From positions 11,326 through 75,325 of the forward strand of contig JBKOZS010000085.1 in the NCBI GenBank assembly GCA_046726015.1: DNA of 64,000 nt. Direction: 5' to 3'. The position numbers and the translations under genes were made by a program. The notes beneath the pieces are model-generated. The model did not search any database and was not told the DNA's origin. It saw nothing but the letters and a program-made list of their open reading frames with translations. Numbering within the stretch: position 1 is the stretch's first letter; each line of letters starts with the position of its first letter. Source of the DNA: QHWT01 sp046726015. GTDB lineage: Bacteria; Acidobacteriota; Vicinamibacteria; Vicinamibacterales; 2-12-FULL-66-21. Positions 16,374 to 24,477 of this stretch are shown here, piece after piece.

Positions 16374-16846
16374 GGCCGTGCGGCCCCTCCGCTCTCGGCT
16401 TTCGGTTCGTCGGAGATGTCGATCCGTTCCGCGTCTCCCCAGAGCCGCTCGAGCGAATAGAACGCGCGTGTCTGCGGCGTGAAGATGTGCACGATGAACG
16501 TGAAGTAATCCATCAGGATCCATTCCGCGCGATCGTAGCCCTCGATATGCGCCGGCCGGATCTTCGCCGCCTTCAGCGTTTCTTCGACCGCGTCCGCAAT
16601 GGCGTGCACCTGCCGCGCGTTCTGTCCCGAGCACAGGAGAAAGAAATCAGTGAAGGCGGGCGTATGCCGCAGATCGAGAACGACGACGTCGCTCGCCTTC
16701 TTGTCGAGCGCCGCGCGCACGGCCCTGGCGACATCGCCGGTGAGCCTGCCGTGAGCCTTGTCGCCCTTCGTCTGCGCTCGAGGTGACTTTGTCGAACTGC
16801 CCGTTTTCTTCACCGTGGTGGTGCGGCGCTTTTCAGTTTTGGCCAT
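16370..16846 (-). CDS. rsfS: ribosomal silencing factor RsfS
   Basis: Binds ribosomal protein L14 and blocks subunit joining when nutrients are scarce. The core VRAALDKKASDVVVLDLRHTPAFTDFFLLCSGQNARQVHAIADAV and EGYDRAEWILMDYFTFIVHIFTPQTRAFYSLERLWGD is canonical. This copy carries a basic, Lys/Thr-rich N-terminal extension of about 35 residues and a short C-terminal extension. It follows nadD, the usual order, and overlaps both neighbours, so translational coupling is likely. Confidence 0.95.
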   Translation of the reverse strand: MAKTEKRRTTTVKKTGSSTKSPRAQTKGDKAHGRLTGDVARAVRAALDKKASDVVVLDLRHTPAFTDFFLLCSGQNARQVHAIADAVEETLKAAKIRPAHIEGYDRAEWILMDYFTFIVHIFTPQTRAFYSLERLWGDAERIDISDEPKAESGGAARP

Positions 16847-17543
16847 GCAACTGATCTGCCGTTCTCAAGTCGGCATCGGCGCGAACGGCCGCGCGATAGA
16901 GCTGGTGCTGTTGAATATGGCGTTCCACGGCCGGCGGGACGAGGCCCGTAACGGATTCGCCGCGCCGCAGCCGCTCACGAATCATCGTGGACGACACATC
17001 AGGCGTCGGGGTTTCCAGCAGAAAAATCGACGGAATGCGATCTGCCGCGGCATCCGCGCGCGGCGATTCGCTAGCAAGACGGATGCGTCCCGACAAGGCC
17101 GGCAGTCGCCGACGCATTTCGTCCATCAGGTGCCCGGGTCGCGAGACGACGACGAAGTGCGCGAGGTCGAGCACCTCGGGGTATCGGTGCCATGTGGCGA
17201 TTTCCGCAAACGCGTCGGCGCCCGTGATGAAGAAGATTTGCGATCTGGCGAGACCGCTCGCGTGCAGACGATCCAGCGTGTCGGCCGTGTACGACGGCCC
17301 GGACACGCACAGTTCCGCATCGCTCGCCACCAGTCCTGCCACGCCGTTGACCGCGAGTGCCGTCATGGCAAAACGATGGAACGGAGATGCGACCGGCTGC
17401 ACCGGCCGGTGCGGCGGGACCCGCGAGGGAAGAATAAGCACCTCGGTGAGCTGCAGTGCGCCGCGCACGGCCGTTGCCGCTTCGAGGTGTCCGCAGTGAA
17501 TCGGATCCAGCGTGCCGCCCAGGATGCCGATTCGTGCGCTCAC
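16833..17543 (-). CDS. nadD: nicotinate-nucleotide adenylyltransferase
   Basis: Makes deamido-NAD from nicotinate mononucleotide. The nucleotidyltransferase signature GGTLDPIHCGHL is near the N terminus and the SSTMIRERL motif near the C terminus. The frame extends upstream to 17663, but that part is a repeat-derived stretch overlapping obgE. The GTG at 17543, which overlaps the obgE stop as GTGA, gives 236 residues and the normal start (VSARIGILGG). It forms the obgE-nadD-rsfS unit seen in many bacteria. Confidence 0.94.
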   Translation of the reverse strand: MSARIGILGGTLDPIHCGHLEAATAVRGALQLTEVLILPSRVPPHRPVQPVASPFHRFAMTALAVNGVAGLVASDAELCVSGPSYTADTLDRLHASGLARSQIFFITGADAFAEIATWHRYPEVLDLAHFVVVSRPGHLMDEMRRRLPALSGRIRLASESPRADAAADRIPSIFLLETPTPDVSSTMIRERLRRGESVTGLVPPAVERHIQQHQLYRAAVRADADLRTADQLHGQN

Positions 17544-18661
17544 GCGTTTTTGGAGGACGGAATGCCGAGGTCCGAGGTCCGAGGGTCGAGGTCCGAGGTC
17601 CGAGCTTCGAGGTCCGGCGTCGGCATGGCCTGAGTTGTCTGCCTCGCGTTCACCTGTTTCCACATCGCCTCGAGGAGCGCGGGCAATCCGTCTCCCGTGG
17701 CCGCTGAAACAGCGTAGAGCGGAATGCCCTTCGTCCGCAAATGCTCCGTGAGCCGCCCGAGACGAGACGGGTCGTCGAGCGCATCGATCTTGTTCGCAGC
17801 GACAATCAATGGCTTGTCCTGAAGCCGTTCGCCCGAGCCGTCTCGTCCCGGGAACAACGCGAGCTCGCGCGAGATGATCTCGAAGTCGTCCACCGGATCG
17901 CGTCCTGATGCGGACGAGACATCCACGAGGTGAACGAGAATCTTGGTGCGTTCGAGATGGCTGAGGAAGCGATGTCCGAGTCCGCTGCCCTGGTGGGCCC
18001 CTTCAATAAGCCCCGGAACGTCCGCGACCACGAACGTGCGATCGTCGCTGAGACTGACGACCCCAAGATTCGGCGCGAGCGTGGTGAACGGATAGTCGGC
18101 GATCTTTGGTTTCGCTGCGCTGATGCGCGAGATCAGCGTGGACTTGCCGGCGTTGGGATACCCGACGAGGCCGACATCGGCCAGGAGCTTCAGGTGGAGT
18201 CGAAGATCCTTTTCTTCACCTGGGAGTCCTGGCTCTACGCGCCGCGGCGCGCGATTGGTGGACGTCGCGAACGTAGCGTTGCCGCGGCCGCCCAGACCGC
18301 CCTTCGCGATCAGCACGCGCTCGTCCGGATGCGTGAGATCCGCGACCTGGACGAAGTCGTCCCCCTGTCGCTCGAAGACTGCCGTGCCGACCGGAACTTC
18401 GAGCGTGGTGTCGGCGCCGCTTCGCCCCGTCCTGTTCGAGCCTTCGCCGTGTGCGCCGCGGCCGGCCGCGAACTCTTTCTGAAAGCGGTAATTGAGGAGC
18501 GTATTGAGATTGGGATTGGCAACGAGATAGACGTTGCCACCGGGTCCGCCGTCGCCGCCGTTGGGACCGCCGCGCGGGACGAACTTTTCGCGGCGGAAAC
18601 TCATCGCGCCGCGGCCCCCGTGGCCCGCTGCGACGTGGATTTCGACCTCGTCAACAAACAT
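17540..18661 (-). CDS. obgE: Obg GTPase
   Basis: Large-subunit ribosome assembly GTPase. The N-terminal glycine-rich Obg fold (FRREKFVPRGGPNGGDGGPGGNVY) is followed by the G domain: GYPNAGKST, YPFTTL, DVPGLIEGA, NKID and SAATGDG. At 373 residues it is longer than the core. It ends in a tail of about 27 residues with repeated SDL/PRTSDL units, encoded by a GAGGTCCGAGG repeat that recurs between genes at 45579-45637. The standard Obg core ends near WKQVNARQ, so the tail looks like a repeat-derived addition. Confidence 0.96.
   Translation of the reverse strand: MFVDEVEIHVAAGHGGRGAMSFRREKFVPRGGPNGGDGGPGGNVYLVANPNLNTLLNYRFQKEFAAGRGAHGEGSNRTGRSGADTTLEVPVGTAVFERQGDDFVQVADLTHPDERVLIAKGGLGGRGNATFATSTNRAPRRVEPGLPGEEKDLRLHLKLLADVGLVGYPNAGKSTLISRISAAKPKIADYPFTTLAPNLGVVSLSDDRTFVVADVPGLIEGAHQGSGLGHRFLSHLERTKILVHLVDVSSASGRDPVDDFEIISRELALFPGRDGSGERLQDKPLIVAANKIDALDDPSRLGRLTEHLRTKGIPLYAVSAATGDGLPALLEAMWKQVNARQTTQAMPTPDLEARTSDLDPRTSDLGIPSSKNA
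17565..17625. repeat. CCGAGGTCCGAGG repeat within the 3' end of obgE
   Basis: Five or six near-tandem CGAGGTC(C)GAGG units run through the last codons of obgE. A matching block in the opposite orientation lies at 45579-45637, where it is intergenic. The periodicity encodes alternating Pro-Arg/Ser-Asp-Leu residues in the ObgE frame. Confidence 0.75.
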
Positions 18662-18717
18662 CTGCCGTCAGCAGTCCGCAGTCGGCAGTCAACGGCAGAC
18701 TGCCAACTGCCGGCGTG

Positions 18718-18978
18718 TTACGACTCGAGCGGATGAACGGAGATCACGCGGCCGCGTGCTCCGTGGTCGGTGAACTTCACACGACCGTCGATCTTTGCAA
18801 AGAGCGTATCGTCCTTGCCGAGGCCGACGTTGAGGCCCGGACGGAACCGGCGGCCGCGCTGCCGCACGAGGATCGATCCACCCGTGACGATGTTGCCGTC
18901 GAACCGCTTGACGCCGAGCCGCTGCGAGTTGCTGTCGCGCCCGTTGCGGGAACTGCCCTGACCTTTTTTATGAGCCAT
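18718..18978 (-). CDS. rpmA: 50S ribosomal protein L27
   Basis: An 86-residue L27 beginning MAHKKGQGSSRNGRDSNSQRLGVK, with GNIVTGGSILVRQRG in the middle. The frame continues 11 codons upstream (to 19011), but the ATG at 18978 gives the exact family N terminus. No N-terminal cleavage extension of the Firmicutes type is present. It lies between rplU and obgE in the standard order. Confidence 0.97.
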   Translation of the reverse strand: MAHKKGQGSSRNGRDSNSQRLGVKRFDGNIVTGGSILVRQRGRRFRPGLNVGLGKDDTLFAKIDGRVKFTDHGARGRVISVHPLES

Positions 18979-19007
18979 GATACTGACCTGTCCGGCTGAA
19001 CCCGGAC

Positions 19008-19322
19008 TCACACCTGAATGTCTGTGATGCGGACGCGCGTGAACATGCTCCGATGGCCCTTCGTCTGGCGCATCCCCTTGCGGCGCTTCTTCTTGAATAC
19101 GCGGATCTTCGGGCCCCGCGACTCGCCGTCGACGACGCCGAGCACCTTGACTTCCGCCACGTAGGGCGACCCCGTGAGCACCTCGCCGCCGTCCTTTTCG
19201 AGGAACAGCACGCGGTCGATGCTGACTGTTGCGCCCGGCTGGGCCTCGAAGCGGTCCACTTCGATCACCGCGCCCGGGGTGACCTTCACCTGGCGGCCGC
19301 CGCTCTGGATGATTGCGAACAC
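19008..19322 (-). CDS. rplU: 50S ribosomal protein L21
   Basis: A 104-residue L21 from the GTG at 19322: FAIIQSGGRQVKVTPGAVIEVD, then the basic block VFKKKRRKGMRQTKGHRSMFTRVRITDI. The frame is open ten codons further upstream, but a strong Shine-Dalgarno sequence sits correctly for the GTG. It is the first gene of the rplU-rpmA-obgE-nadD-rsfS group. Confidence 0.97.
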   Translation of the reverse strand: MFAIIQSGGRQVKVTPGAVIEVDRFEAQPGATVSIDRVLFLEKDGGEVLTGSPYVAEVKVLGVVDGESRGPKIRVFKKKRRKGMRQTKGHRSMFTRVRITDIQV

Positions 19323-19331
19323 CTCTACCGT

Positions 19332-19337
19332 CTCCTT
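19332..19337 (-). promoter_or_regulatory. Shine-Dalgarno sequence that fixes the rplU GTG start
   Basis: On the minus strand this reads AAGGAG, nine bases before the GTG at 19322. It supports the shorter start over the upstream ATG of the open frame. Confidence 0.7.
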
Positions 19338-19373
19338 GATGGGGGGAGGCAAAACTCTAGATTAGCAGGAAAT

Positions 19374-19470
19374 GGCTTAGGGCTCAAGACTTAGGGCTCA
19401 GGGCCTTCTTAGGGCCGCTTCGGCTCACGCCATGAACGCCTTGAGCCCTAAGCCCTGAGTGCTGAGCCGG
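19374..19470. repeat. GGCTTAGGGCTCA intergenic repeat, copy D
   Basis: The spacer upstream of rplU has GGCTTAGGGCTCAAG, CTTAGGGCTCAGGGCC and the reverse arms GCCTTGAGCCCTAAG, CCCTGAGTGCTGAGCC. It follows the lipoprotein gene on the same strand and could form a long hairpin. Confidence 0.7.
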
Positions 19471-20337
19471 TTACTTCAGCAGCACCCGCGTGCCGCGGAT
19501 TTTCTGGGCACTTAGCGTGCTGAGGAAGCTCGGCATCAGGCGGTCCATCAGCTCGAAGTAGGACGAGAGTGCGGGCGTGTTCTGTTGCGCGTTGTAGAGC
19601 ACTTCCTCGTGGAACTTCTCTGAATACAGCGTCGCACCTGTGCGGCCGTCGATGAAGATGAACCGCGGCTCGAGAATGAACCCCTTGCGCTCCTGGTACG
19701 TGCGCACAGGGATCACGCTGCGGCGTCCGAACGAGTCGTAGACCTCGCGGTTCTGCGTCACGAAGCCGGCAGACTGGTGCGGCGTAAACAGCACCGTGCC
19801 GGTGACGATGAGAGGACTCTGATATTCCTCGCCGAGCTTTCGCCAGTACGCGGCGTCCGCAAAAATCTTGTCGTATTTCTGCAGGTCCTTGTCGTTCTTG
19901 ATCTTTGGTTCCTTGGGATCCGCGGCCGATGGCGCGGCCGGCGCCGACGGCGTCGAGGGCTGGGCGGACGCGCCGCTGGGCAACTGCCCAACCGGCTGGA
20001 TGCCGTCCGTCTGCGCGTTCGGTGCCGGGTGTTCGCGGTTCTGATTCTGTTCGACGGCGATCTCGGCGAGCGGCAGCACGTCGGCTTCAATCACGCGCAG
20101 CGGCGATTTCGTCCGCAACTGGCTGCGCAGCAGACGGACGGTCTCGAGGTTCGCATCCACATCGTCGCTGCCGCCGCTGATGAAGCCGGCCACCAGCACG
20201 CGCTGGAAGCCCGTCACGTCCATCTTCGGCTGGATCGGGGTTTCAATCGGAATCTCGTAGAACCCCGAGCACCCCGCGATCGCGATGGCGCAGAGGACGA
20301 CGAGACTAGCGAGCGCGCCGGCGCTTCGTGCGGTCAT
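19471..20337 (-). CDS. lipoprotein of unknown function
   Basis: A 288-residue protein starting MTARSAGALASLVVLCAIAIAGC; the lipobox IAGC places the lipidated cysteine at residue 23. A Pro/Ala/Ser-rich stretch lies around residues 125-150. The C-terminal half (SPLIVTGTVLFTPHQSAGF, GFILEPRFIFIDGRTGATLYSEKFHEE) resembles outer-membrane-associated proteins that assemble a response from several signals, but I cannot name a family. The ATG overlaps the 3' end of the upstream TPR gene by 32 bases, so the two are probably cotranslated. Confidence 0.78.
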   Translation of the reverse strand: MTARSAGALASLVVLCAIAIAGCSGFYEIPIETPIQPKMDVTGFQRVLVAGFISGGSDDVDANLETVRLLRSQLRTKSPLRVIEADVLPLAEIAVEQNQNREHPAPNAQTDGIQPVGQLPSGASAQPSTPSAPAAPSAADPKEPKIKNDKDLQKYDKIFADAAYWRKLGEEYQSPLIVTGTVLFTPHQSAGFVTQNREVYDSFGRRSVIPVRTYQERKGFILEPRFIFIDGRTGATLYSEKFHEEVLYNAQQNTPALSSYFELMDRLMPSFLSTLSAQKIRGTRVLLK

Positions 20338-20659
20338 TGATTTCTTTGAAGAGATCGTAGTTCTGACGAATGAGGAGGTTCTTCGGGTCGAGCTGCAGCG
20401 CCTTTTCGTACGCCTGGTTCGCTTCCTCGAAACGCCCCTCGTGTTCGAACGCAATCGCCAGATTGTTCCATGCGGCCGCATACGTCGGATCGATCTGCAC
20501 CGCCTTCTGCCAGCGGTAGAGTGCCTCGTTCCAGAGTCCGTTTTGCGCGACCTTGATACCGAACTCGACCTGCGTCTTCGCGTCCGAACGTCCGTTTGCG
20601 AGCGCGGCTGGAGCGAAGATCAGCAGAACGAAAGTACACGCCAGAAGCTGTCGCGGCAT
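20306..20659 (-). CDS. secreted TPR-repeat protein
   Basis: A 117-residue protein with a signal peptide (MPRQLLACTFVLLIFAPAALA) and about two and a half tetratricopeptide repeats (NGLWNEALYRWQKAVQIDPTYAAAWNNLA; GRFEEANQAYEKALQLDPKN). TPRs mediate protein binding, and its partner is plausibly the lipoprotein encoded by the overlapping downstream gene. An upstream in-frame start at 20734 would remove the signal peptide from the N terminus, so the ATG at 20659 is chosen. Confidence 0.8.
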   Translation of the reverse strand: MPRQLLACTFVLLIFAPAALANGRSDAKTQVEFGIKVAQNGLWNEALYRWQKAVQIDPTYAAAWNNLAIAFEHEGRFEEANQAYEKALQLDPKNLLIRQNYDLFKEINDRTKRRRAR

Positions 20660-20815
20660 GGAATTGTGGCCCACTATACCAGCAATGCACGTACCACGCG
20701 CAACGCGTCGCCAACGCCCAAAAAACCGCGACAATCGCGCCGCATCAGGTAAAGAGTGGACGCACTACGTAAGGCTGGCGTTTGCGACTGGAGACAGCAG
20801 AGGCCTATAATAAGG

Positions 20816-20821
20816 ACAGAG
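20816..20821 (+). promoter_or_regulatory. consensus -10 box upstream of dprA
   Basis: A perfect TATAAT, preceded by only a weak -35 candidate (GAGACA at 20791-20796, 19-base spacing). It would give a GC-rich leader of about 80 bases before dprA at 20906. The remainder of the 246-base divergent spacer holds no clear gene. Confidence 0.4.
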
Positions 20822-20905
20822 GGGTCGGGCCACCTGCAAGTGCGGGCGGCGCGGCCCCTTGGGCGTTTTGGCCCTTCCTGGCTGCGCGACCGCTGAAGAG
20901 CGCGC

Positions 20906-21970
20906 ATGGATCTTCGGTCCGCCGTAGCCCTCTCAACGCTTCCCGGCATCAGTCGTGCTCGTGCCGCCGCAGTTTTCAAGGAGCTGCGGGAGCATTCGGG
21001 CGGTTCTGTAACGCTCGAAGACGCGATTTTTGTCTGCGCGCCGGATGCCGACGTCGGCTCCGTCGCGGACGAGGCGCGCCGATCCGCCGACGGTTTATTG
21101 GCGGCGGGCGCCGCGTCCGGGATCGAAGCGCTGCGACTCGACGACGACGCCTATCCGCCGCTGTTGCGGGCGATTCCGGATCCGCCGCCGGTGCTGTGGG
21201 CCAAGGGAAGTGTCGCGGCGCTCTCACGACCCGCCGTGGCCATCGTGGGATCGCGTGCAGCGAGCTCATACGCGCTCGAAGTGGCGAGCCGGCTGGCGGG
21301 AGAACTCGCCGACCGCGGCCTCGCGGTCGTCAGCGGCCTGGCGCGTGGCGTCGACGGCGCCGCACATCGTGGCACTCTTGCGGCCGGAGGCACCACGATC
21401 GGGGTGCTTGGATCCGGCCTCGACAGGATCTATCCACCGGAGCATGCGGATTTGGCCGTAAGTATCTGTAAAACCGGGGTCTTGGTGAGCGAGCTCGGGC
21501 CTGGTGCCCCGCCGTTGCCGGAGCACTTCCCGCTGCGCAACCGGCTCATCAGTGGGATCTCGCTGGCCGTTCTCGTCGTCGAAGCTTCGGAAAAGAGCGG
21601 GTCCCTGATCACCGCCCGGTATGCCCTGGAACAGGGGCGAGAGGTGATGGCGGTGCCTGGAAGCGTGCTCAGCGGCCGGAACCGCGGCTCGCATGCCCTT
21701 CTGAAGGACGGCGCAAAGGTCGTTGAAACGGCGGACGATATTTTGGAAGGGCTGGGCTGGCCGGGGGTCGGCGTCCACGTGGCTGAGCGACGTAATTTAC
21801 AGAAACCAGACCCTTTACTCGATCGGCTGGCGCGGGGGGAGACTTACGATCTCGACGCGCTGGCGACAATTTTCGCGCTTCCTGGACCTCGCCTGCTGGC
21901 CCGTATAACAGAATGGGAGATGCAGGGGCGGTTGGTGCGGACTCCCGGAGGGCGCTACGGTATTACATAG
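20906..21970 (+). CDS. dprA: DNA processing protein DprA
   Basis: Loads RecA on single-stranded DNA taken up during transformation. The 354-residue protein has an N-terminal helical (SAM-like) region, the Rossmann core VAIVGSRAASSYA, VVSGLARGVDGAAHRG, GVLGSGLDRIYPPEH, SGSLITARYALEQGREVMAVPG and GSHALLKDGA, then a C-terminal winged-helix (DALATIFALPGPRLLARITEWEMQGRLVR). It immediately precedes topA, a common order, with 43 bases between them. Confidence 0.96.
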   Translation: MDLRSAVALSTLPGISRARAAAVFKELREHSGGSVTLEDAIFVCAPDADVGSVADEARRSADGLLAAGAASGIEALRLDDDAYPPLLRAIPDPPPVLWAKGSVAALSRPAVAIVGSRAASSYALEVASRLAGELADRGLAVVSGLARGVDGAAHRGTLAAGGTTIGVLGSGLDRIYPPEHADLAVSICKTGVLVSELGPGAPPLPEHFPLRNRLISGISLAVLVVEASEKSGSLITARYALEQGREVMAVPGSVLSGRNRGSHALLKDGAKVVETADDILEGLGWPGVGVHVAERRNLQKPDPLLDRLARGETYDLDALATIFALPGPRLLARITEWEMQGRLVRTPGGRYGIT

Positions 21971-22013
21971 GTGTAAGCCGGGTCGGTAGGCCTGGCGCCG
22001 GAAACGAAACGAT

Positions 22014-24470
22014 ATGGCAAAGTCACTCGTGGTGGTGGAATCGCCAGCCAAGGCGAAGACCATCAACAAGTATCTCGGTAAGGATTACAAGGTCGTGGCC
22101 TCGATGGGGCACGTCCGCGATCTGCCCAAGAGCAAACTCGGCGTGGACGTCGACGAAGGCTTCGAGCCCTCGTACGAGGTGATCGCCAGCCGCAAGAAAG
22201 TGCTCAAGGAGCTGAAGGACGAAGCCAAGAAGGCGAACGAGATTTTTGTCGCGACCGACCCCGATCGCGAGGGCGAAGCGATCGGCTGGCACCTCGCTGA
22301 GGAACTGGGCAGCGGCAACCGTAAGAAGATCCGCCGCCTGATGTTCAACGAGATCACGAAGCGGGGCGTGCTGTCGGCGCTCGAAAAGCCGACGAGCATC
22401 GACAAGAAGCTGGTCGATGCACAGCAGGCGCGACGCGTGCTGGATCGCCTGGTCGGCTACAAGATCAGCCCGCTGCTGTGGGACAAGGTGCGTCGCGGCT
22501 TGAGCGCTGGACGCGTGCAGTCAGTTGCACTGAAGCTTGTGTGCGATCGCGAGCGCGAGATCGAGGCGTTCGTGCCCGAAGAATACTGGAACCTCACCGC
22601 ACGCCTCGCAGGTCCGGTACCGCCGGAATTCGACGCAAAGCTGCTCAAGAAGAACGGCGCGAACTTCAAGATCACCAACGAGGCGGAATCAAATGCCGCC
22701 GTCGCCGATCTCAAGCAGGCGCGCTGGGTCGTCGAATCGGTGACGACGAAGGAGCGGAAGAAAGGGGCCGTTCCGCCGTTCATTACGAGCAAGCTGCAGC
22801 AGGCATCGCGCTTCCCGGTGAAGAAGACGATGATGATCGCGCAGCAACTCTACGAAGGCGTCGAGTTGCCGGGCGAAGGATCCGTTGGTCTCATCACCTA
22901 CATGCGAACCGACTCGACGCGCGTCGCCGATCAGGCGCTCACCGAGGTGCGCGAGTTCATCGGCGAGACGTACGGGCCGGACTTCATACCGGAGAAACCG
23001 AACTACTACCGAGCGAAGGCGGACGCGCAGGATGCACACGAAGCGATTCGGCCGACGTCGGCGCAGTACCCGCCCGACGCCGTGCGCGCGCATCTCACGC
23101 ACGATCAGTACTACCTTTATAAGTTGATCTGGAACCGTTTCGTGGCGTCGCAGATGCCACCTGCGACGTTCGATGAAACGACCGTCGACATCGCGGCGAC
23201 GCCTTCCACGGGCTCGGAGCGGGATTCGTATCTTTTCAGAGTGAAAGGATCTGTTCCGAAGTTCGCCGGATGGATGGCGGTCTACAACCAGGAAGCGGCC
23301 GCGCCCGCGACGGATGAACGGACCGGACCAGGGCCGGACGCCACGTCGGCGGAAGATGATGAAGCCGCGGGAATCCTGCCGCCGCTGGCACAGGGAGACC
23401 AGCTCGCGTTGCGCGAGCTGAAGCCGGAGCAGAAATTCACGCAGCCGCCACCGCGCTACAGCGAAGCAACGCTCGTCAAGGCGCTGGAAGAGAACGGGAT
23501 CGGCCGTCCGAGCACGTACGCCTCGATCATCACCGTCATCCAGGCGCGCGAGTACGTGAACAAGCTGGAAGGCCGCTTCAAGCCGACGATGCTCGGCCGG
23601 ATGCTGGTCGAGAAGCTGCTCAGCCCGGTGTTCGACGACATCCTCGACGTCAATTACACGCGCGAGCTCGAAGAGGATCTCGACAAGATCGAGCAGGGAG
23701 CGTCCGACTACGAGTCGACGCTTTCGAGCTTCTACAAGAAGTTCCAGAAGGATCTCAAGCGCGCCGCCAAGGAGATGCTCAATCTCAAGGAGGGATACGA
23801 GCCGGATCCTCCGATCGCGTGCGACAAGTGCGGCAAGCCGATGGTGATCAAGGCCGGCAAGTTCGGCCTCTTCCTCGCGTGCAGCGGTTATCCCGAGTGC
23901 GAGAACACGCGCGAGCTCGAGACGCCGGAGGCCGGCGCCGAGGGAGAGATCGAAGAGGCTTGCGAGAATTGCGGCAAGCCGATGGTCGTCAAGCGTGGCC
24001 GCTTCGGACAGTTCCTCGCCTGCACTGGCTATCCCGAGTGCAAGACGACGAGGAAGATCATTACCACCAAGCAGGGCATGACCGCGGCGAAGCCGGATCA
24101 GATCCTCGAGGAGAAGTGCCCGAAGTGCGAGTCGAACCTCGTGCTGAAGCAGGGGCGCTTCGGCGAATTCACCGCGTGCAGCAACTATCCGACTTGCAAG
24201 TACGTGAAGCAGAAGTCCACGGGCGTGCTCTGCCCGAAGGACGGCGGAGACATCGTCGAGCGGAAGTCGCGGCGCGGCAAAGTCTTCTTTGGATGCGCGA
24301 ACTATCCGGACTGCGACTTCACGCTGTGGAACCGTCCGGTTCCGGAGAAGTGCCCGGATTGTGGGGCGCCGTTCCTGGTGGAAAAGATCACGAAGCGGCA
24401 CGGACGTCAGCTCATTTGCAACAACGAAGAATGCTCGTACGTGCGGTCGGAGGAGCTGACTCCGGCATAA
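22014..24470 (+). CDS. topA: DNA topoisomerase I
   Basis: Relaxes negative supercoils by single-strand passage (type IA). The 818-residue protein has the Toprim domain (LVVVESPAKAKTINKYLG; TDPDREGEAIGWHLAEEL), the catalytic tyrosine in GLITYMRTDST, and ENGIGRPSTYASII. The C terminus carries five Cys4 zinc-ribbon modules (CDKCGKP...CSGYPEC, CENCGKP...CTGYPEC, CPKC...CSNYPTC, CPKDGG...CANYPDC, CPDC...CNNEEC). Start and length match the family. It heads the topA-trmFO-xerC unit. Confidence 0.98.
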   Translation: MAKSLVVVESPAKAKTINKYLGKDYKVVASMGHVRDLPKSKLGVDVDEGFEPSYEVIASRKKVLKELKDEAKKANEIFVATDPDREGEAIGWHLAEELGSGNRKKIRRLMFNEITKRGVLSALEKPTSIDKKLVDAQQARRVLDRLVGYKISPLLWDKVRRGLSAGRVQSVALKLVCDREREIEAFVPEEYWNLTARLAGPVPPEFDAKLLKKNGANFKITNEAESNAAVADLKQARWVVESVTTKERKKGAVPPFITSKLQQASRFPVKKTMMIAQQLYEGVELPGEGSVGLITYMRTDSTRVADQALTEVREFIGETYGPDFIPEKPNYYRAKADAQDAHEAIRPTSAQYPPDAVRAHLTHDQYYLYKLIWNRFVASQMPPATFDETTVDIAATPSTGSERDSYLFRVKGSVPKFAGWMAVYNQEAAAPATDERTGPGPDATSAEDDEAAGILPPLAQGDQLALRELKPEQKFTQPPPRYSEATLVKALEENGIGRPSTYASIITVIQAREYVNKLEGRFKPTMLGRMLVEKLLSPVFDDILDVNYTRELEEDLDKIEQGASDYESTLSSFYKKFQKDLKRAAKEMLNLKEGYEPDPPIACDKCGKPMVIKAGKFGLFLACSGYPECENTRELETPEAGAEGEIEEACENCGKPMVVKRGRFGQFLACTGYPECKTTRKIITTKQGMTAAKPDQILEEKCPKCESNLVLKQGRFGEFTACSNYPTCKYVKQKSTGVLCPKDGGDIVERKSRRGKVFFGCANYPDCDFTLWNRPVPEKCPDCGAPFLVEKITKRHGRQLICNNEECSYVRSEELTPA

Positions 24471-24477
24471 TAGAGTC

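Noticed and set aside
20674..20979. A 101-residue minus-strand open frame in the spacer upstream of dprA
   Set aside because: It overlaps the dprA start and the predicted -10 box, is Arg-rich and has no recognisable features.
22689..24401. A 570-residue open frame on the minus strand inside topA
   Set aside because: It runs antisense to an intact topA and reads as low-complexity Leu/Arg/Glu without motifs.
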